From: Hygrocybe punicea
Lineage: Eukaryota > Basidiomycota > Agaricomycetes > Agaricales > Hygrophoraceae
Assembly (NCBI GenBank): GCA_963556145.1
Contig: OY744464.1
Span: 1,426,001-1,490,000 of the forward strand
Direction: 5' to 3'
Length of the DNA: 64,000 nt
A model generated the notes under the pieces. That model was given only the letters and a program-made list of their open reading frames with translations, was not told the DNA's origin and made no database searches. Shown here one piece after another: positions 1 to 10,303 of this stretch; within the stretch, counting starts at the first letter, position 1, and every line of letters starts with the position of its first letter. The position numbers and the translations under genes were made by a program.

Positions 1-986
1 GTTGCGTTCTCGGGGAGAGATTCGACCCTTGTCTAAGAGGAATCCCGAGATCCGGATGAACTCGCGGTAATATTCGCCAAGTTCGGCGCGGGTACGGATA
101 CCGTAAGCGGTTTGGGTGTGCGTAAGACGGTCGAGATCCGCCATAGTGTACCGGTGATCGTCTTCCGTACCCGGGTATAGCACGAGTACGCTCTTCTTGA
201 ATGCGGCATAATCGACGCCGGTCGCGCTAGGTAAACTTGCCCAAAGCTCGTAGTCGCTAAGCGACGCGTAGCGCAGACTATGCTTGATGCGTCCTGCGTC
301 GTTGAGAGCGGCATCGGCAGCAAGTATCTCGACTTCTTCGAAGAAGCGGTTTAAATTGAGCGGGTTCCCGTCGAAGGTCGGGGCCGTGGAGTGACCGCGA
401 GCGGGCATTTGTCATGGAGTAACATGGGGAGCGGTGACGTGGGGAGCGGTCGAAGATCCAGAGGTCGAAGTCATTGTAGGTGGAAGGAGCTGAGATGTCG
501 ATGAAGCGGTTGTCGGGTGTACGATGAGCGGGTCGGGTAACGTGGGCGATGACGGCGTGGACGAAGATGAAGATGGGGACGATGACGATGACGGAGTTTT
601 CGATGTCGAGAGCGAGGACGGAGACGATGACGATGACGGAGTTTTCGATGTCGAGAGCGAAGACGGAGACGATGACGATGACGGAGTTTTCGATGTCGAG
701 AGCGAAGACGTGGACGGGGGTTCTAGCGAGGTCGAAGTCGGGGACGTAGGCGATGCGGGTGTCGAACTGAGATCGGATGAGTCAGGTGTAATGGTAATTA
801 TCGGTATATCGACCGATTCGAGACTGTCGGATGAAAGATATAGGGGGGTGTTTGACCCTGAGACGAGCGGGAGATTGTTATGTCGAGCGAGGTGGTCAGG
901 TACTAGCTGGAAGAAGTCGTCGTCGATTGTCGGGTCGAAGGCGGCTAAAGATAGTTCTTGTTGAAGAGTTCTTCGAGGAAGTTCTC
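1..986 (-). pseudogene. gag: Gypsy Gag polyprotein, partial, one internal stop
   Basis: Read on the minus strand, an open frame runs from about 986 to the window edge. The N-terminal half is Ser/Thr/Pro-rich. From about 400 to 1 comes a recognisable basidiomycete Gypsy Gag capsid segment: a TFDGNP motif, then NLNRFFEEVE, a DYELWASLP stretch, a LYPG motif and a RAELGEYYREF stretch. Gag would form the particle that packages the element's RNA. One TGA (412-414 on the plus strand reads TCA) interrupts the frame, and a CGA codon would restore it. A methionine codon lies just before it (472-474) and another just after (406-408), so translation could restart. The true start is unclear. The C-terminal zinc knuckle, if any, is outside the window. 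The acidic open frame on the opposite strand at 524-964 is a shadow of this gene. Confidence 0.78.
581..715. repeat. 45-bp tandem repeat, three copies, inside gag
   Basis: Three consecutive 45-bp units start at 581, 626 and 671 and differ by one or two bases. The length is a multiple of three, so the gag frame is kept. On the minus strand each encodes a 15-residue Ser/Thr/Pro-rich unit (SPSSLSTSKTPSSSS), probably a flexible linker that varies in copy number. Confidence 0.9.
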
Positions 987-1149
987 AAAGACGATGGTCA
1001 GAGGGAGGGATACGGGAAGAGGAAGCTATGGTGGTGCTAGACTATTCCTCGCGGTGGGCTCCAGATGTAAAGGCGAGGTCGGGGTGGCTGCGGAATAATA
1101 ATCCTAAGCCTGTGGGGTCAGCGTAGAAGTGACTGGGAATAGTCTAACA

Positions 1150-1860
1150 AGCTTCAGTAAGATAATAGGATGTAAAAAGTAAGAAGCCGCCGAGTAAACT
1201 ACTGAAATCTATCGAGACCGATCGAAGCCGACGAAGCCGACGATGTCGGGTACGGCGGGTCGGGTGTCGGGTGATGAGAAACGTAGAGATAAAGGCGGTA
1301 GAACGACGGGGAGGGCGTCGAGGAATCCAACGAGCAATGTGTGCGATGGAATTTACTGAGAGACTTAATTCTCAGAGAGAGGAAATGGGGGAACTGGTTT
1401 CTTATTTTGAGACGGCGCTTGGGCACCGTTTTTATACTACAAAGTTCTGTACCTAGATTCGGACGAGAGTCCTTGGCCGATGAGAGGAAACAAAGGAGAA
1501 TAAAAAAGGGGAAGTAGGAAGAGCGTTGCGAGGCGACGATGACAGGGAAAATGGGTGGAAGATATAAAAAACCGTAAAAGATGCAAAATACTTTACTATA
1601 TCCCCATAAGGGAGACGCTAGGCGTGAATAAGGCAAGTCCGATGTCGGGATCCCAGTCCGATGAGATCTATCTATGATATTTGAAGTTCCGCGAGTTTAG
1701 GAGATAGACCGACCAGGTACGTGAGCGGCCGTGCTAGTCGGTATGCATCGGGTTGCGTCGGGTTGCGTCGGGTTCGAACGTAGATTGCTAGAGACGTCGG
1801 GTTCGAGCGGATTCGCTAGATATCGATGTTACGGCCTCAGAGGGTCGAGGACCCTCTACA
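1150..1860 (-). repeat. Gypsy long terminal repeat (right end fixed, left end approximate)
   Basis: The region upstream of gag has no convincing coding content and ends at 1860 with CA (TG on the element's strand). Just inside the end is a short inverted repeat (AGAGGGTC / GACCCTCT). The second LTR lies outside the window, so identity between LTRs cannot be used here. Confidence 0.4.
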
Positions 1861-2889
1861 TCGTACAATTGTTTCAGCAAATGCAATGCTGCAGGGTAAT
1901 CCTGAGACAGCTGCCAAACACTTGTCGAACAGTGTTCGGCCTGTTCGACAAGTATTCTCTATTTGCATTATTAATAATTCTAATGCACATAGTACATGTA
2001 GCTACATCACAGATACATCCAGTATGTTGCTTATACAATTGTTTCTGTGAGGACAATGCCCCGGATCAAAGCTGGGACACCTGCCGAACACTTGTCGAAC
2101 AGTGTTCGACCTGTTCGACAAGTACCCACTGCTTGAATTGTTAGTAATTCTAATACTCATTGTACTTGTAGCTACATCACAGATACATTGAATACAATGT
2201 TCATACAATTGTTTGTGACAAGGCAATGCTGCAGATTGAAACTGGGACACTGGCCGAACACTTGTCGAACACTGTTCAGCCTGTTCGACAAGTACCCACT
2301 GCTTGCATTATTAGTAATTCTAATACACATTGTACTTGTAGCTATATCACAGATACACCGAATACATTGTTCTTATAATTGTTTTGGCAAAATCAATGCC
2401 TCAGATTCAAGGTGCACACACATAATTCCAATGCATCCAGCAAAATATATGTATCTGCAGACACACATTTCACATATGGTTCATCCTGTGTCTACCACAC
2501 AGAAAATATACCCAGGAAACTCATTGAACACTGAACACTGTTCAGCCCATTCACCTCATCTATATTTCAAAAGGTGCACATTACACTACCAATGCAGTCC
2601 GTTATGTCAATAAAGCTGTCAAGCAAAGACGTTGCAACACTACCTATTCCAAAATTGGCAACTGTGATCTGGGAACCTGTGATCAAGCCGCCTTATTGTT
2701 CTTGCTTATTGGGACACCAAATTCTCACAGTTACAAAGTCAGCAGTCACACGGTTTCAAAACTATTCCCAGGGCTTCAAAATTGTTCCCACAGTTTGCAA
2801 AGATTGTTCCCACGGCTTGGCAAATTAGAGTCTGACCCTGAGTTGAAAAATCCACCGTATAGAACGATTCCCTTATAGGGACTCGTAAT
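1861..2889 (+). repeat. Long inverted repeat, left arm (170-bp satellite plus unique terminus)
   Basis: This arm is the inverted copy of 10304 to about 11330, with near identity; open frames of 141 and 82 codons are identical in both arms. Markers of the tandem unit (CAATTGTTT or close variant) recur at 1866, 2036, 2206 and 2376, an exact 170-bp period. Units carry the inverted repeat ACTTGTCGAACAG / CTGTTCGACAAGT around an 8-base centre, best conserved in the first two. The terminal 300 bp hold three short repeats of about 22 bp based on GTGGGAACAAT, then a palindrome CCCTTATAGGG near 2870. The outer part is cut at 1860 by the Gypsy insertion. Confidence 0.88.
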
Positions 2890-3840
2890 CTACCGATTAG
2901 CCCTTTTTTTTTGTTCCACTGTCGTTACCACCTTGACATAATTATTCGCTCGCTTGCTCCTAAGAGATAGCTGACTCGACACACTGAATATCCTGTAATT
3001 ATTGTTACCAGTAGGTCAGCCTTTTTTTGTTTTTTGATTCTCATCTCGTCTCGCAACGACACAATTATTTGCTTGGCGTTGTGCGCAAGTACATATTTTC
3101 TACCCTACTTGGACCCTACTTGGAATGAGCGTGAGCCTGGCAGATATTTGTGGACGAGTTGTGGACATGGAGTGGGAAGAAGAGACGGATGAACGGGCCT
3201 GTCCTCTTATAGTGAACGGAGAAATATTCGAACTCCGTTTGGTTTTCATGCGTGAGCGGCTTGAATCACTGGTGCCAATTTCAAGCACCGATTGATCGCC
3301 ATTCAATAGCCAAAGCATGGTGCGCACGTGAGTGCTTCCCTCTTGTTTAGATACCGTCACCATCGTTTTCAGCGTCCTTGTAGTGGAAGTTCTGCTCAAG
3401 GGTATGGTACTGTACAACAATAATAATTGAAAGAAACTTTGAGCCAAATGAGAGAATGAGTCACTTGCTGTTTATTGTTTGAATTTAGAGGCACTCCTGC
3501 CCGTGAGGTTTGGGCTTTCTAACAACGATTGTCAATTTAGGTATCTATGTAACGGCATTCCTCTTGCCTGCAGATGTGACCGCCGATCGTCGATTCACGG
3601 ATTCCCTGAAAATGGGACCGGCTCATGATAATTTCGGTATATAATCACTAGGACTCACTCAATATCCTCATACATTCTCTACCAACATTCCCCGCATTCA
3701 CATGATGTCGTCGATGTCATCCAACACCAACCCTAACAACACAAGCTCTTCTATCGTGACTTCGAATGCACAGGATGCTGAAACCGGCAATCACGCTGCC
3801 TGCACATCTGCTGTCAAAGATACGCTGGCTCTGGTACCAT
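2889..3840 (+). repeat. Duplicated segment, copy 1 (other copy near 36179-36950)
   Basis: From TCTACCGATTAGCC onward, about 0.9 kb matches 36179-36950 in the same orientation with scattered substitutions and small indels. Both copies contain a 56-codon open frame (3125-3295 here) starting MSVSL and ending SSTD. The frame keeps its length in both copies, with three amino-acid differences (residues 6, 33 and 49). The copies begin at the same base, each directly against a different inverted repeat. Function unknown. The start TC preceded by A would suit a Helitron 5' end, but no matching CTRR end was found. Confidence 0.75.
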
Positions 3841-4146
3841 TCGCGCTGCTTTTTGCTGATGTCATGTCTAGTTCTCGACACACAATGGGCTCTTGCACAG
3901 TGGCAACCTGTTGAAGAAGCTAGCCGCCAAATCGGTAAGGAATATCTATTTCGTGCTTATATCCTCTTTATGTTGTTCCAGATAAACGTTATCTACAAGT
4001 CGGCGAAACCGTTTGTGTGCAGGGCCCGTGTGGATGAGATCTCTGTACGTGGTCCCGTTATTTTACTTGCGGCAACGATTTCTCATGCTTCTCTATCATT
4101 TAGTTGGCGGACGAAAGAAGCCATGTCACGACAGGTCAGGCGATAG
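3702..4146 (+). pseudogene. Relic of a small unknown gene family
   Basis: An ATG at 3702 opens a Ser/Thr/Asn-rich N-terminus. Plausible short introns (3932-3979 and about 4049-4103) join it to a segment reading LQVGETVCVQGPCG, then a TGA in a position where CGA would encode Arg. The N-terminal part has a relic near 36870-36950. The later segment has a second relic, inverted, at 37796-37860. I do not recognise the family. With a stop in the most conserved stretch and no clear end, it is best called a pseudogene. Confidence 0.4.
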
Positions 4147-4278
4147 TAAGTGTCAATACATCCCCCAATACCTCAATTGACTGTACCATGGTAGTCTCAA
4201 AAGCGGCAGTCTTCGCACTTTACAGACAATGAAAGGGTTAGGAAACGCTTCATCGGCATTTCGGTACGTACGTGGATT

Positions 4279-5616
4279 TTGTCCTTTTGGGTATGCATTA
4301 ATATCTGTTTTCAGCGAATACCCACTCCCGCTAGCTCCATCTACAACGCTTACATTTGGACACTGCCGACTGAAATTCTCGCTGACATCACGCAACTAGT
4401 CGATCACAAAGATCTTCTCTTGTTGACTCAAGTTTGTCACCAACTTAGTACCATTTCTTCCCCTCTATATATCGTTCGGCTCGGCCTTGTCGTATCTGAT
4501 GATCGTTGCATCAATGTTGCCGACAAAGCATTCGCTGCTTTGTCAGTTTGGCGTCGATCTACCACTTTTTTCCCACTCGAATCATTGTCCTGCACGTTCT
4601 CTGCGAATCAATCAGCGTTACATTGGCAGGCTCGACATCTGCGCACATTTTTCCTATCACGCCCGCCCATCAGTGCAGTGACCTTTAAACTCTGGAGCTT
4701 TTCTTCTCCAATCGACGTTCATCCCATTATAACCCTCTCTAATTGTCTTCGATCGGTGGGATGCAAGGCGATATCGTTCGTTGGCTGCGTAAACTCCCTC
4801 TCCAAAGCGGCACTCGCACATAAAGTAACCTATATCGGGCCTTTAACAGGATTGGACATTTTCGATCCTGACTGGATGGTTCTTTATGCGCCGCCATATC
4901 AACAATTCACGCTTGACACTTTCTCCAGTTCCTCAACCAAGATGCTCAATTTCAAGTGGAAAGAATTACGTATCCAGACGTGGACCAGTTTTCTAACGAA
5001 ACTGAGCGTCCCCCTCCTGCAAAGGATCGACATCAGCGCTGATGTGCCACTGGCGACGATTATAAGGTTTCTTCAAAAGCACCCGGATATTCGCACGTTT
5101 TACATCCACCCAGGTACCCGGCATGTTCGCTCCAGCTCTTGTCGACATATACTACTTCCAGAACTACTGGAATTAGACGGACCAGCAACTTATCTCCGGA
5201 CACTATTTGCTTCATTAACTTGTTTAAAGTTGCACACCCTGATTGTTCGTCTCGACACCTCGATGATGGCAGGCGGTGGTGCCACGCTATTGGGAATACT
5301 CTTGACACGCGTTGCTGGTTGCAGCGCTCTATCACATATTCAAATACACATTGCGGGAGATTGCCCAGACCCGTTCTTTGTTGACTTGCATAGGCAGCGT
5401 GTGGCGCATTTGCTTTGGAATGTTAACTCGATTCGGATTGTGATTGCTGGGCGTTGCACTGACAGAAATTTAGTAAGTCTTCCCTGCGTCATTCCATATC
5501 AGGCATTCTCAAGTCATGATTTCAGCGTCACTGTGGGCGGTGGTTGTCCAGTTTTCCGGCTTTGTTTCATGTCTCCTTCCGAGAAGGCTGTGACCGGGAC
5601 CGATCCTCTTTCTTAG
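4279..5616 (+). CDS. F-box-like protein
   Basis: A single long exon encodes up to 445 residues. Residues about 28-75 read as a degenerate F-box: TLPTEILADITQLVD, then LLLLTQVCHQLSTI and a short hydrophobic end. The remainder is leucine-rich with repeated short Leu/Ile strands, as in the many mushroom F-box proteins that use the C-terminal half to choose substrates for an SCF (Skp1-cullin) ubiquitin ligase. The first ATG lies inside a likely intron (donor near 4264, acceptor near 4313), so the true start may be in an upstream exon. No frame breaks were seen. It lies between the two long repeat arms and could be host or cargo. The F-box match is fair, not strong; substrate unknown. Confidence 0.68.
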   Translation: MSFWVCINICFQRIPTPASSIYNAYIWTLPTEILADITQLVDHKDLLLLTQVCHQLSTISSPLYIVRLGLVVSDDRCINVADKAFAALSVWRRSTTFFPLESLSCTFSANQSALHWQARHLRTFFLSRPPISAVTFKLWSFSSPIDVHPIITLSNCLRSVGCKAISFVGCVNSLSKAALAHKVTYIGPLTGLDIFDPDWMVLYAPPYQQFTLDTFSSSSTKMLNFKWKELRIQTWTSFLTKLSVPLLQRIDISADVPLATIIRFLQKHPDIRTFYIHPGTRHVRSSSCRHILLPELLELDGPATYLRTLFASLTCLKLHTLIVRLDTSMMAGGGATLLGILLTRVAGCSALSHIQIHIAGDCPDPFFVDLHRQRVAHLLWNVNSIRIVIAGRCTDRNLVSLPCVIPYQAFSSHDFSVTVGGGCPVFRLCFMSPSEKAVTGTDPLS

Positions 5617-6277
5617 AGAAACTAAAGCTTAACAAAAGGTTGCACTATATCTACATTGCTTCTGGCAAGCTCACCCAAAGCTGGTGTATATATAGAGGTG
5701 AATGTAAATCATAATTCTTGTGCAATCAACAATACACATAACATATAACATATTTTGGCTGAAATGGGCGACAAGACTTGATAAACACAGGGAAAGGCTA
5801 GAAACCCTTCATTCAGTTCCATTCCATAGCTCTAGCGGGAGAAAGTGAGAGATGATTAAACACTGATATGGAGATTGTGTGTATATTCAAGGTAGTTGTT
5901 AATAATAATTACAGCGGCAAGCTATGGTACATGGCAACAACAGTGGAGCCAAACAGAGACCAATCTGGATTCTCACTTTCCTATTCATCGTAATCCACTT
6001 TGTCGTAACCTTCTCTCCTTTTCCGTTGTACGAATGGTCCTGTACAATATCGAGACAAAGGGCCTCATGTGAGATCACTTGGGAGCGGTGAGAGTGTCAT
6101 TTTGGGAGGGCTTCATATAATATCTCATTCTTTTTTTGGGGGCATTGCCACACAACAACTTAGCACTGAACATACTCTGAATCATTTGTAGATGCTGTGG
6201 GAAGTCACCCAATGTGGTGTAGCAGAGTTTACATTGAATGTACAAATGTTACAGGGAAAATGAATCGGTAGGGCCAT
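5617..6277. other. Intergenic region without recognised gene
   Basis: AT-rich sequence between convergent genes, with a short TATATATA run near 5690 and a T8/G5 run near 6131. No open frame, RNA or repeat with a second copy in the window was seen. Confidence 0.6.
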
Positions 6278-7661
6278 TTACATGTAGAATGACGGGATAG
6301 TCATGGTTAATTGGTCCATGTACCAGTATGTGGTATCTAGTCTCTGTTTGTCTGCCTCCACCTCCCACTCTGCACTGTCACAATTTACCAGGTTTTGGCA
6401 AACAAGTTGGACCCATATTCCACCAATGCCCATGCCCACTTTGAAATTTGGCAGCACACCTGGCTGAACAAGGAGTGTGATGCTGTCTGTAAAGCAGTCA
6501 TGCGGTCCTCTGCTAGATGCCCCTTGTTTGGATCCAATGTCAGTCCCCTGGGATGTTGTCAGGATTCTTGGCTGTGGGACATACCCCAGGTCATCATTCT
6601 CACTGCCTATCCATGGCACCAACACCACTCTGGCAAATCGCTCCACCAGATCACATTCCACAGCCTCCACATTTGGTGCCCCATGACCTATGCTACTCGT
6701 TGGTGTTGGTTGCGGCAAAGATGGGAGGATTGAAGAGATTCTCCTCATAGATGACTCGACGATACCTGTGGTGTGCGTAGTTGGTAAAGCTGATGGACCG
6801 AGCAACGGCATCAAGGAGTGTTTTTGCGACTGCCAAATGGAAGTGTTGACAGCAGGAACGAGGTCCACATCTGAGGTCCACTCAGGATTCAAGACCTCTG
6901 GCTCGCCCCATTTGTCAACAGTAGCCCCCTCAAGTCGTTGCCGTTTCTCTGGAACAGCTTGTTGTCGGCCCCTGTCTGACATGTTACCATAATCTTTCTC
7001 CAACGAGTCATCAAGTCGCTGCCGTTTCCTGCCTGGGTTGGTGCTGGTTTGCACAACTCCGGGAAAGCCAGACGGTAAAGAAAAGGTTTCCTGCTTACTG
7101 CCCCAGCAATCACGGCAGCCCATGTGGAACGCATCTGGGAGCACTTTCGCGATGCAGGCAACGAGTGACATCTCGACTGATGCAAGCTGCACAAAATCGA
7201 GAGCAGTTTGCAGCCTACTTGTGTCCGAGAAGATTCTGTGGTGGAGGAGGAAGCAGAGGAACAATGATACAAGGCGAACCGTGATGTCCTGTTTGTGTTT
7301 GGACCTAAAAATCACAAAATGAAGTCTATTGCGCGTATATGCAAAAAAGAAAGATGTACCAAACAATTCCAGTCCTTATGAGGTGCGACGACAGGAATAC
7401 CTTTATCAACCGCTTAGGATCATTCAAGAACGCACGTATCTGGTCCTCGTTCACTTGCCCACTGACACTGGTGAGCAAACCAACAAACCTCCGGAACTGT
7501 GCATTGGTGAGGTAAGAAGCTGGAGCACATAAAAACACATACATTATCCCATAGAGAATGGACTGACGTGACCGTAGCTTTGACGGGCGGCCACCGACGG
7601 TCAGCAAAGTCAGCGGCAGCAGCAAATAACCATTCAATGGGTGAGGAGTATCTTGAGGCAA
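6278..7661 (-). pseudogene. Unknown agaricomycete dispersed family, probably frameshifted
   Basis: Two minus-strand blocks look like one protein. The first (about 7661-7420) reads EWLFAAAADFADGRWPPV and then, in a second frame, LTNAQFRRFVGLLTSVSGQV. The second (7366-6278, 362 codons open) holds a helical segment with LQTALDFVQLASVEM and a CRDCW motif, followed by a long polar tail with two basic KRQRL patches that could be nuclear localisation signals. I recall similar proteins in many copies in mushroom genomes, but no function. The shift between the two frames of the first block (around 7500-7560) needs either a very short intron or a one-base indel, so decay is likely. It sits 3' of the Spt5-like pseudogene on the same strand. 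Confidence 0.5.
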
Positions 7662-7703
7662 GAACTATTTCAAAGATGTTCTACTCAGTCGTGCTGAATG
7701 TAC

Positions 7704-10303
7704 TCACTTATCGTAGCTGAACGAGCATCGTTCCTCCTCCTCCTCCCATGTCTGCCACCACTCGTTCTGTGGAGGTGTGCTGCCGACGTGGACAGTCATT
7801 TTCTGCTTCACTATAGCCATCTCCCTCTCGCCACGCTGATCAACGGGGACGCAGAGTGCGTTGCCCACGCCATCATTTTTGTTGGCGCCCTCCTCGTTAT
7901 TGTTGAAGTGTGATGGGCCGGGTAGGGCTTGTTGATCCATAATGGCGCTCCCAGCTGCAGATGTTGGATATGGATTTGCAGGTAGAGTGGGCAGGGAAAG
8001 TGGTTGGCAAAGGGTGAGAGGGAGGACAGGCAGTGGCTGGATCGATGTGGGAGCGGTTGGTACGGCAGGCCAGCCGATAGTGTGGGTGCCTCTGTTTCTT
8101 GGCGTGGAGATAACTGCGTGACCCGGCATAGGATCTTGGACCCAACAAAATTTGTCTTCGTCATCTTCCCATGACTCCGAGTTTCCATCTAGCTTGGCTA
8201 TCAACCTCTTTTCAGTCCTCTTGTACCTCAAGACAGCCACCAGCTCTCCCATGCGCTCCCCTCTCAATACAATTGCCTTACTACCTTTGCTTTTGGGGGG
8301 AGCGGGTAGTAAATACTCCACATTCACACTCTCCTGCCGTTTATCTCCCTTATGACCAGTCCAAAATATCGCCACAGTATTAGACGAGTCGACAGGTCCA
8401 CATGGCCCGAAGAACTGATCAAGCTCTGTTCGAGCGATGCGATCATTCCACCTACCCCGCTCATACTTAGGCCCGAACCAGACGCAGATATGACGATGAC
8501 CAAGATTCCGCCAGAGAATTGGGTCAAGCAAGAACTGACCAGGACCATCTGAGTAGTATGGTAGAAGAATGCAATATTCGGGGTAACATATTCTGACTTA
8601 CCATATGAAGGTGGAAGGACGCATGTGAACAGACCTTCACCTGGCAAGTGATGCTCCGGATCCCATGCTGGGTAAGTCTCAACTGCGCTAGACACCACTA
8701 CATCCGGTGGCGGCGTGCGTTCGCGCACAGGTTGTCGCTCAAGGCGTCGATGTGTATCGTGCCAGACTTGAAGCACAGATGCATCTGGTGTTAGTCCGCT
8801 TAAGAAAAGCCCGTCCGTCCTTTAACAACAACAGAAGTATCAGGTCAGGATAGGGCAGGAGGTAGCAGCACACTGTTTACATTGAGACGACATTAGCCCT
8901 TTTGAGAACCACTGTTTCAGTCCTCAAGCCGGCGAAAAAGACCACGATTTGATCAAGACTGCTGCCTCTTACTTCACCCACGTAGCCTTTCTTGCTTCCA
9001 CGAATGACAAGCACCATTTTCCCTACAGACGAATCCCGAGAGTTATGTGTCCAGGCTTCTGAGAGGGAAGGAGCAGAAGACGACGAAACGAGTGATATAG
9101 GAGGCCGGTGATAAGTCCGAATATATATTTCAGACGAACGAACCTGGACAGCAACAGCTTAGATAGGTAGTAATATAGGCGATAGGAGTCACCTCACTTC
9201 GTTCTGCGTCTTATCATCCAAGAAGACCACGTCATCCTCGCTCGTCAATACTGTGCCTTGCATTCCTTTCTCCTTTCCTTCCGCGACTTCGACAATGTCT
9301 CCTAGCCGGAAATACCGACGCAAATCATCGATGGCAAATGATTGCTGAGATATATCGGGATTGGCTAAATTAAGGCCCTTCTCGGACACTGAGGAAAGGA
9401 CGACGTCTGCGCTCCATTTGCCGATGTCCAACGAGACAATTTCACCAATCATTCCCTTTAGCGAGCCACACACAATCTTGACATGATCTCCAGGCAACCA
9501 CAAAGCGATCACGCTAGCTCAGCGAATTGATTTAGAAATTCGTTCCTGGAGTGGAGGATGACTCGCATAGACAAAGGGAATCATTTCACTGAATGGAGGG
9601 TTCTCTTCGACCACAAGGGAGGTTATACGAACTTCTACCCGAATTCGACCCATCTTCTGGGAACTGGTAGGGTCGGCATCGGACTGAGGGATTCGCGACA
9701 CCAGTAGGACGGCCACGAGATTTTGGCCAGTCTCTGATTTCTCAACAATGCCAAGATCGTTGCGGTACCTGACAAGTTTCTTGCCAGTGCCCGTCATTCA
9801 TACCCAAGTTCCCACAGGAAAAGGTTCTTGGTTCATCGCCGCATCCAATAAAAAGTTGCGTTCCGCCAGGTCCAAGTATTGTGCATCACATCGCAACGGA
9901 AGCTGGCTGCATACTTTCTGAAGAACCGCCATAGTGTCGCAACATACCACCACGAATCCTGGCATTGATGGGGGGTGAATTACCCCTTTGATTTCATCAT
10001 AACATGCCAGACGCTGACATATGTTGTGCTCCAAACCTCGCTAAAACTTCCTCATCAAGCAGAAATCGGTACAAGAATATCTGAGACTGACAGTGACTCT
10101 AAGTGTCCAATAGGGGAGGGTCAAGTGCCCGTCCATCGAGAACTCGTCCAACACTGTTGATCCAGAATAGCGGTCCTTGATTTCCTGCGCAAGTTGATGA
10201 AGAAAGTCCTCGTCCGAAGGAAGAGAGACACGACGTTCACTAAGGTCGTGAGGGTCCTCGCAGATGTAATCCCCGTTGATTGATCCTACGTATCTGTCTG
10301 AGC
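7704..10303 (-). pseudogene. Spt5-like protein with NGN and KOW motifs, truncated and with three stops
   Basis: Read from 10303 downward the frame gives an acidic N-terminal part, an NGN-like segment (PGFVVVCCDTMAVLQKVC), a KOW segment (PGDHVKIVCGSLKGMIGEIV), a second KOW (RLGDIVEVAEGKEKGMQGTV) and a third (GKMVLVIRGSKKGYVGEV). Introns (about 9192-9138 and 8876-8824, then 8601-8550) lead to a long C-terminal domain and a Pro-rich tail ending at 7704. True Spt5 is a nuclear elongation factor on RNA polymerase; mushroom genomes also carry many dispersed Spt5-like copies, which this resembles. Three in-frame stops occur (plus-strand 10041-10043, 9798-9800, 9519-9521): one TAG and two TGA, all fitting C-to-T changes. 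The frame is open right up to the repeat arm at 10304, so the 5' end was removed there. Confidence 0.75.

Larger units (their letters stand above)
1..1860 (-). mobile_element. Ty3/Gypsy LTR retrotransposon, 5' part
   Basis: The minus strand reads, in order, an LTR-like leader, a low-complexity region and a Gag protein that continues past base 1, so pol would lie to the left of the window. The right boundary is exact. At 1860 the sequence ending in CTACA (an LTR start TGTAGAGGGTCC on the minus strand) abuts sequence that continues, in the inverted copy near 11330, without this element. The element therefore inserted into the 170-bp repeat arm. The inner LTR end and primer binding site could not be placed; the LTR probably covers about 1150-1860. 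Confidence 0.8.

Noticed and set aside
524..964. Acidic 146-codon plus-strand open frame with repeated Asp-rich units
   Set aside because: It is the antisense of the Ser/Thr-rich part of the Gypsy gag gene; the minus-strand reading continues into a clear Gag capsid.
1731..2613. Overlapping open frames (up to 141 codons) in the 170-bp repeat
   Set aside because: They arise from the tandem unit, recur in shifted form every 170 bp on both strands, and show no family resemblance; the repeat is non-coding.
3100..3447. Minus-strand 115-codon frame, also present at 36390-36815
   Set aside because: It is conserved only because the whole segment is duplicated. The plus-strand 56-codon frame keeps its length in both copies, while the minus-strand frame has indels.
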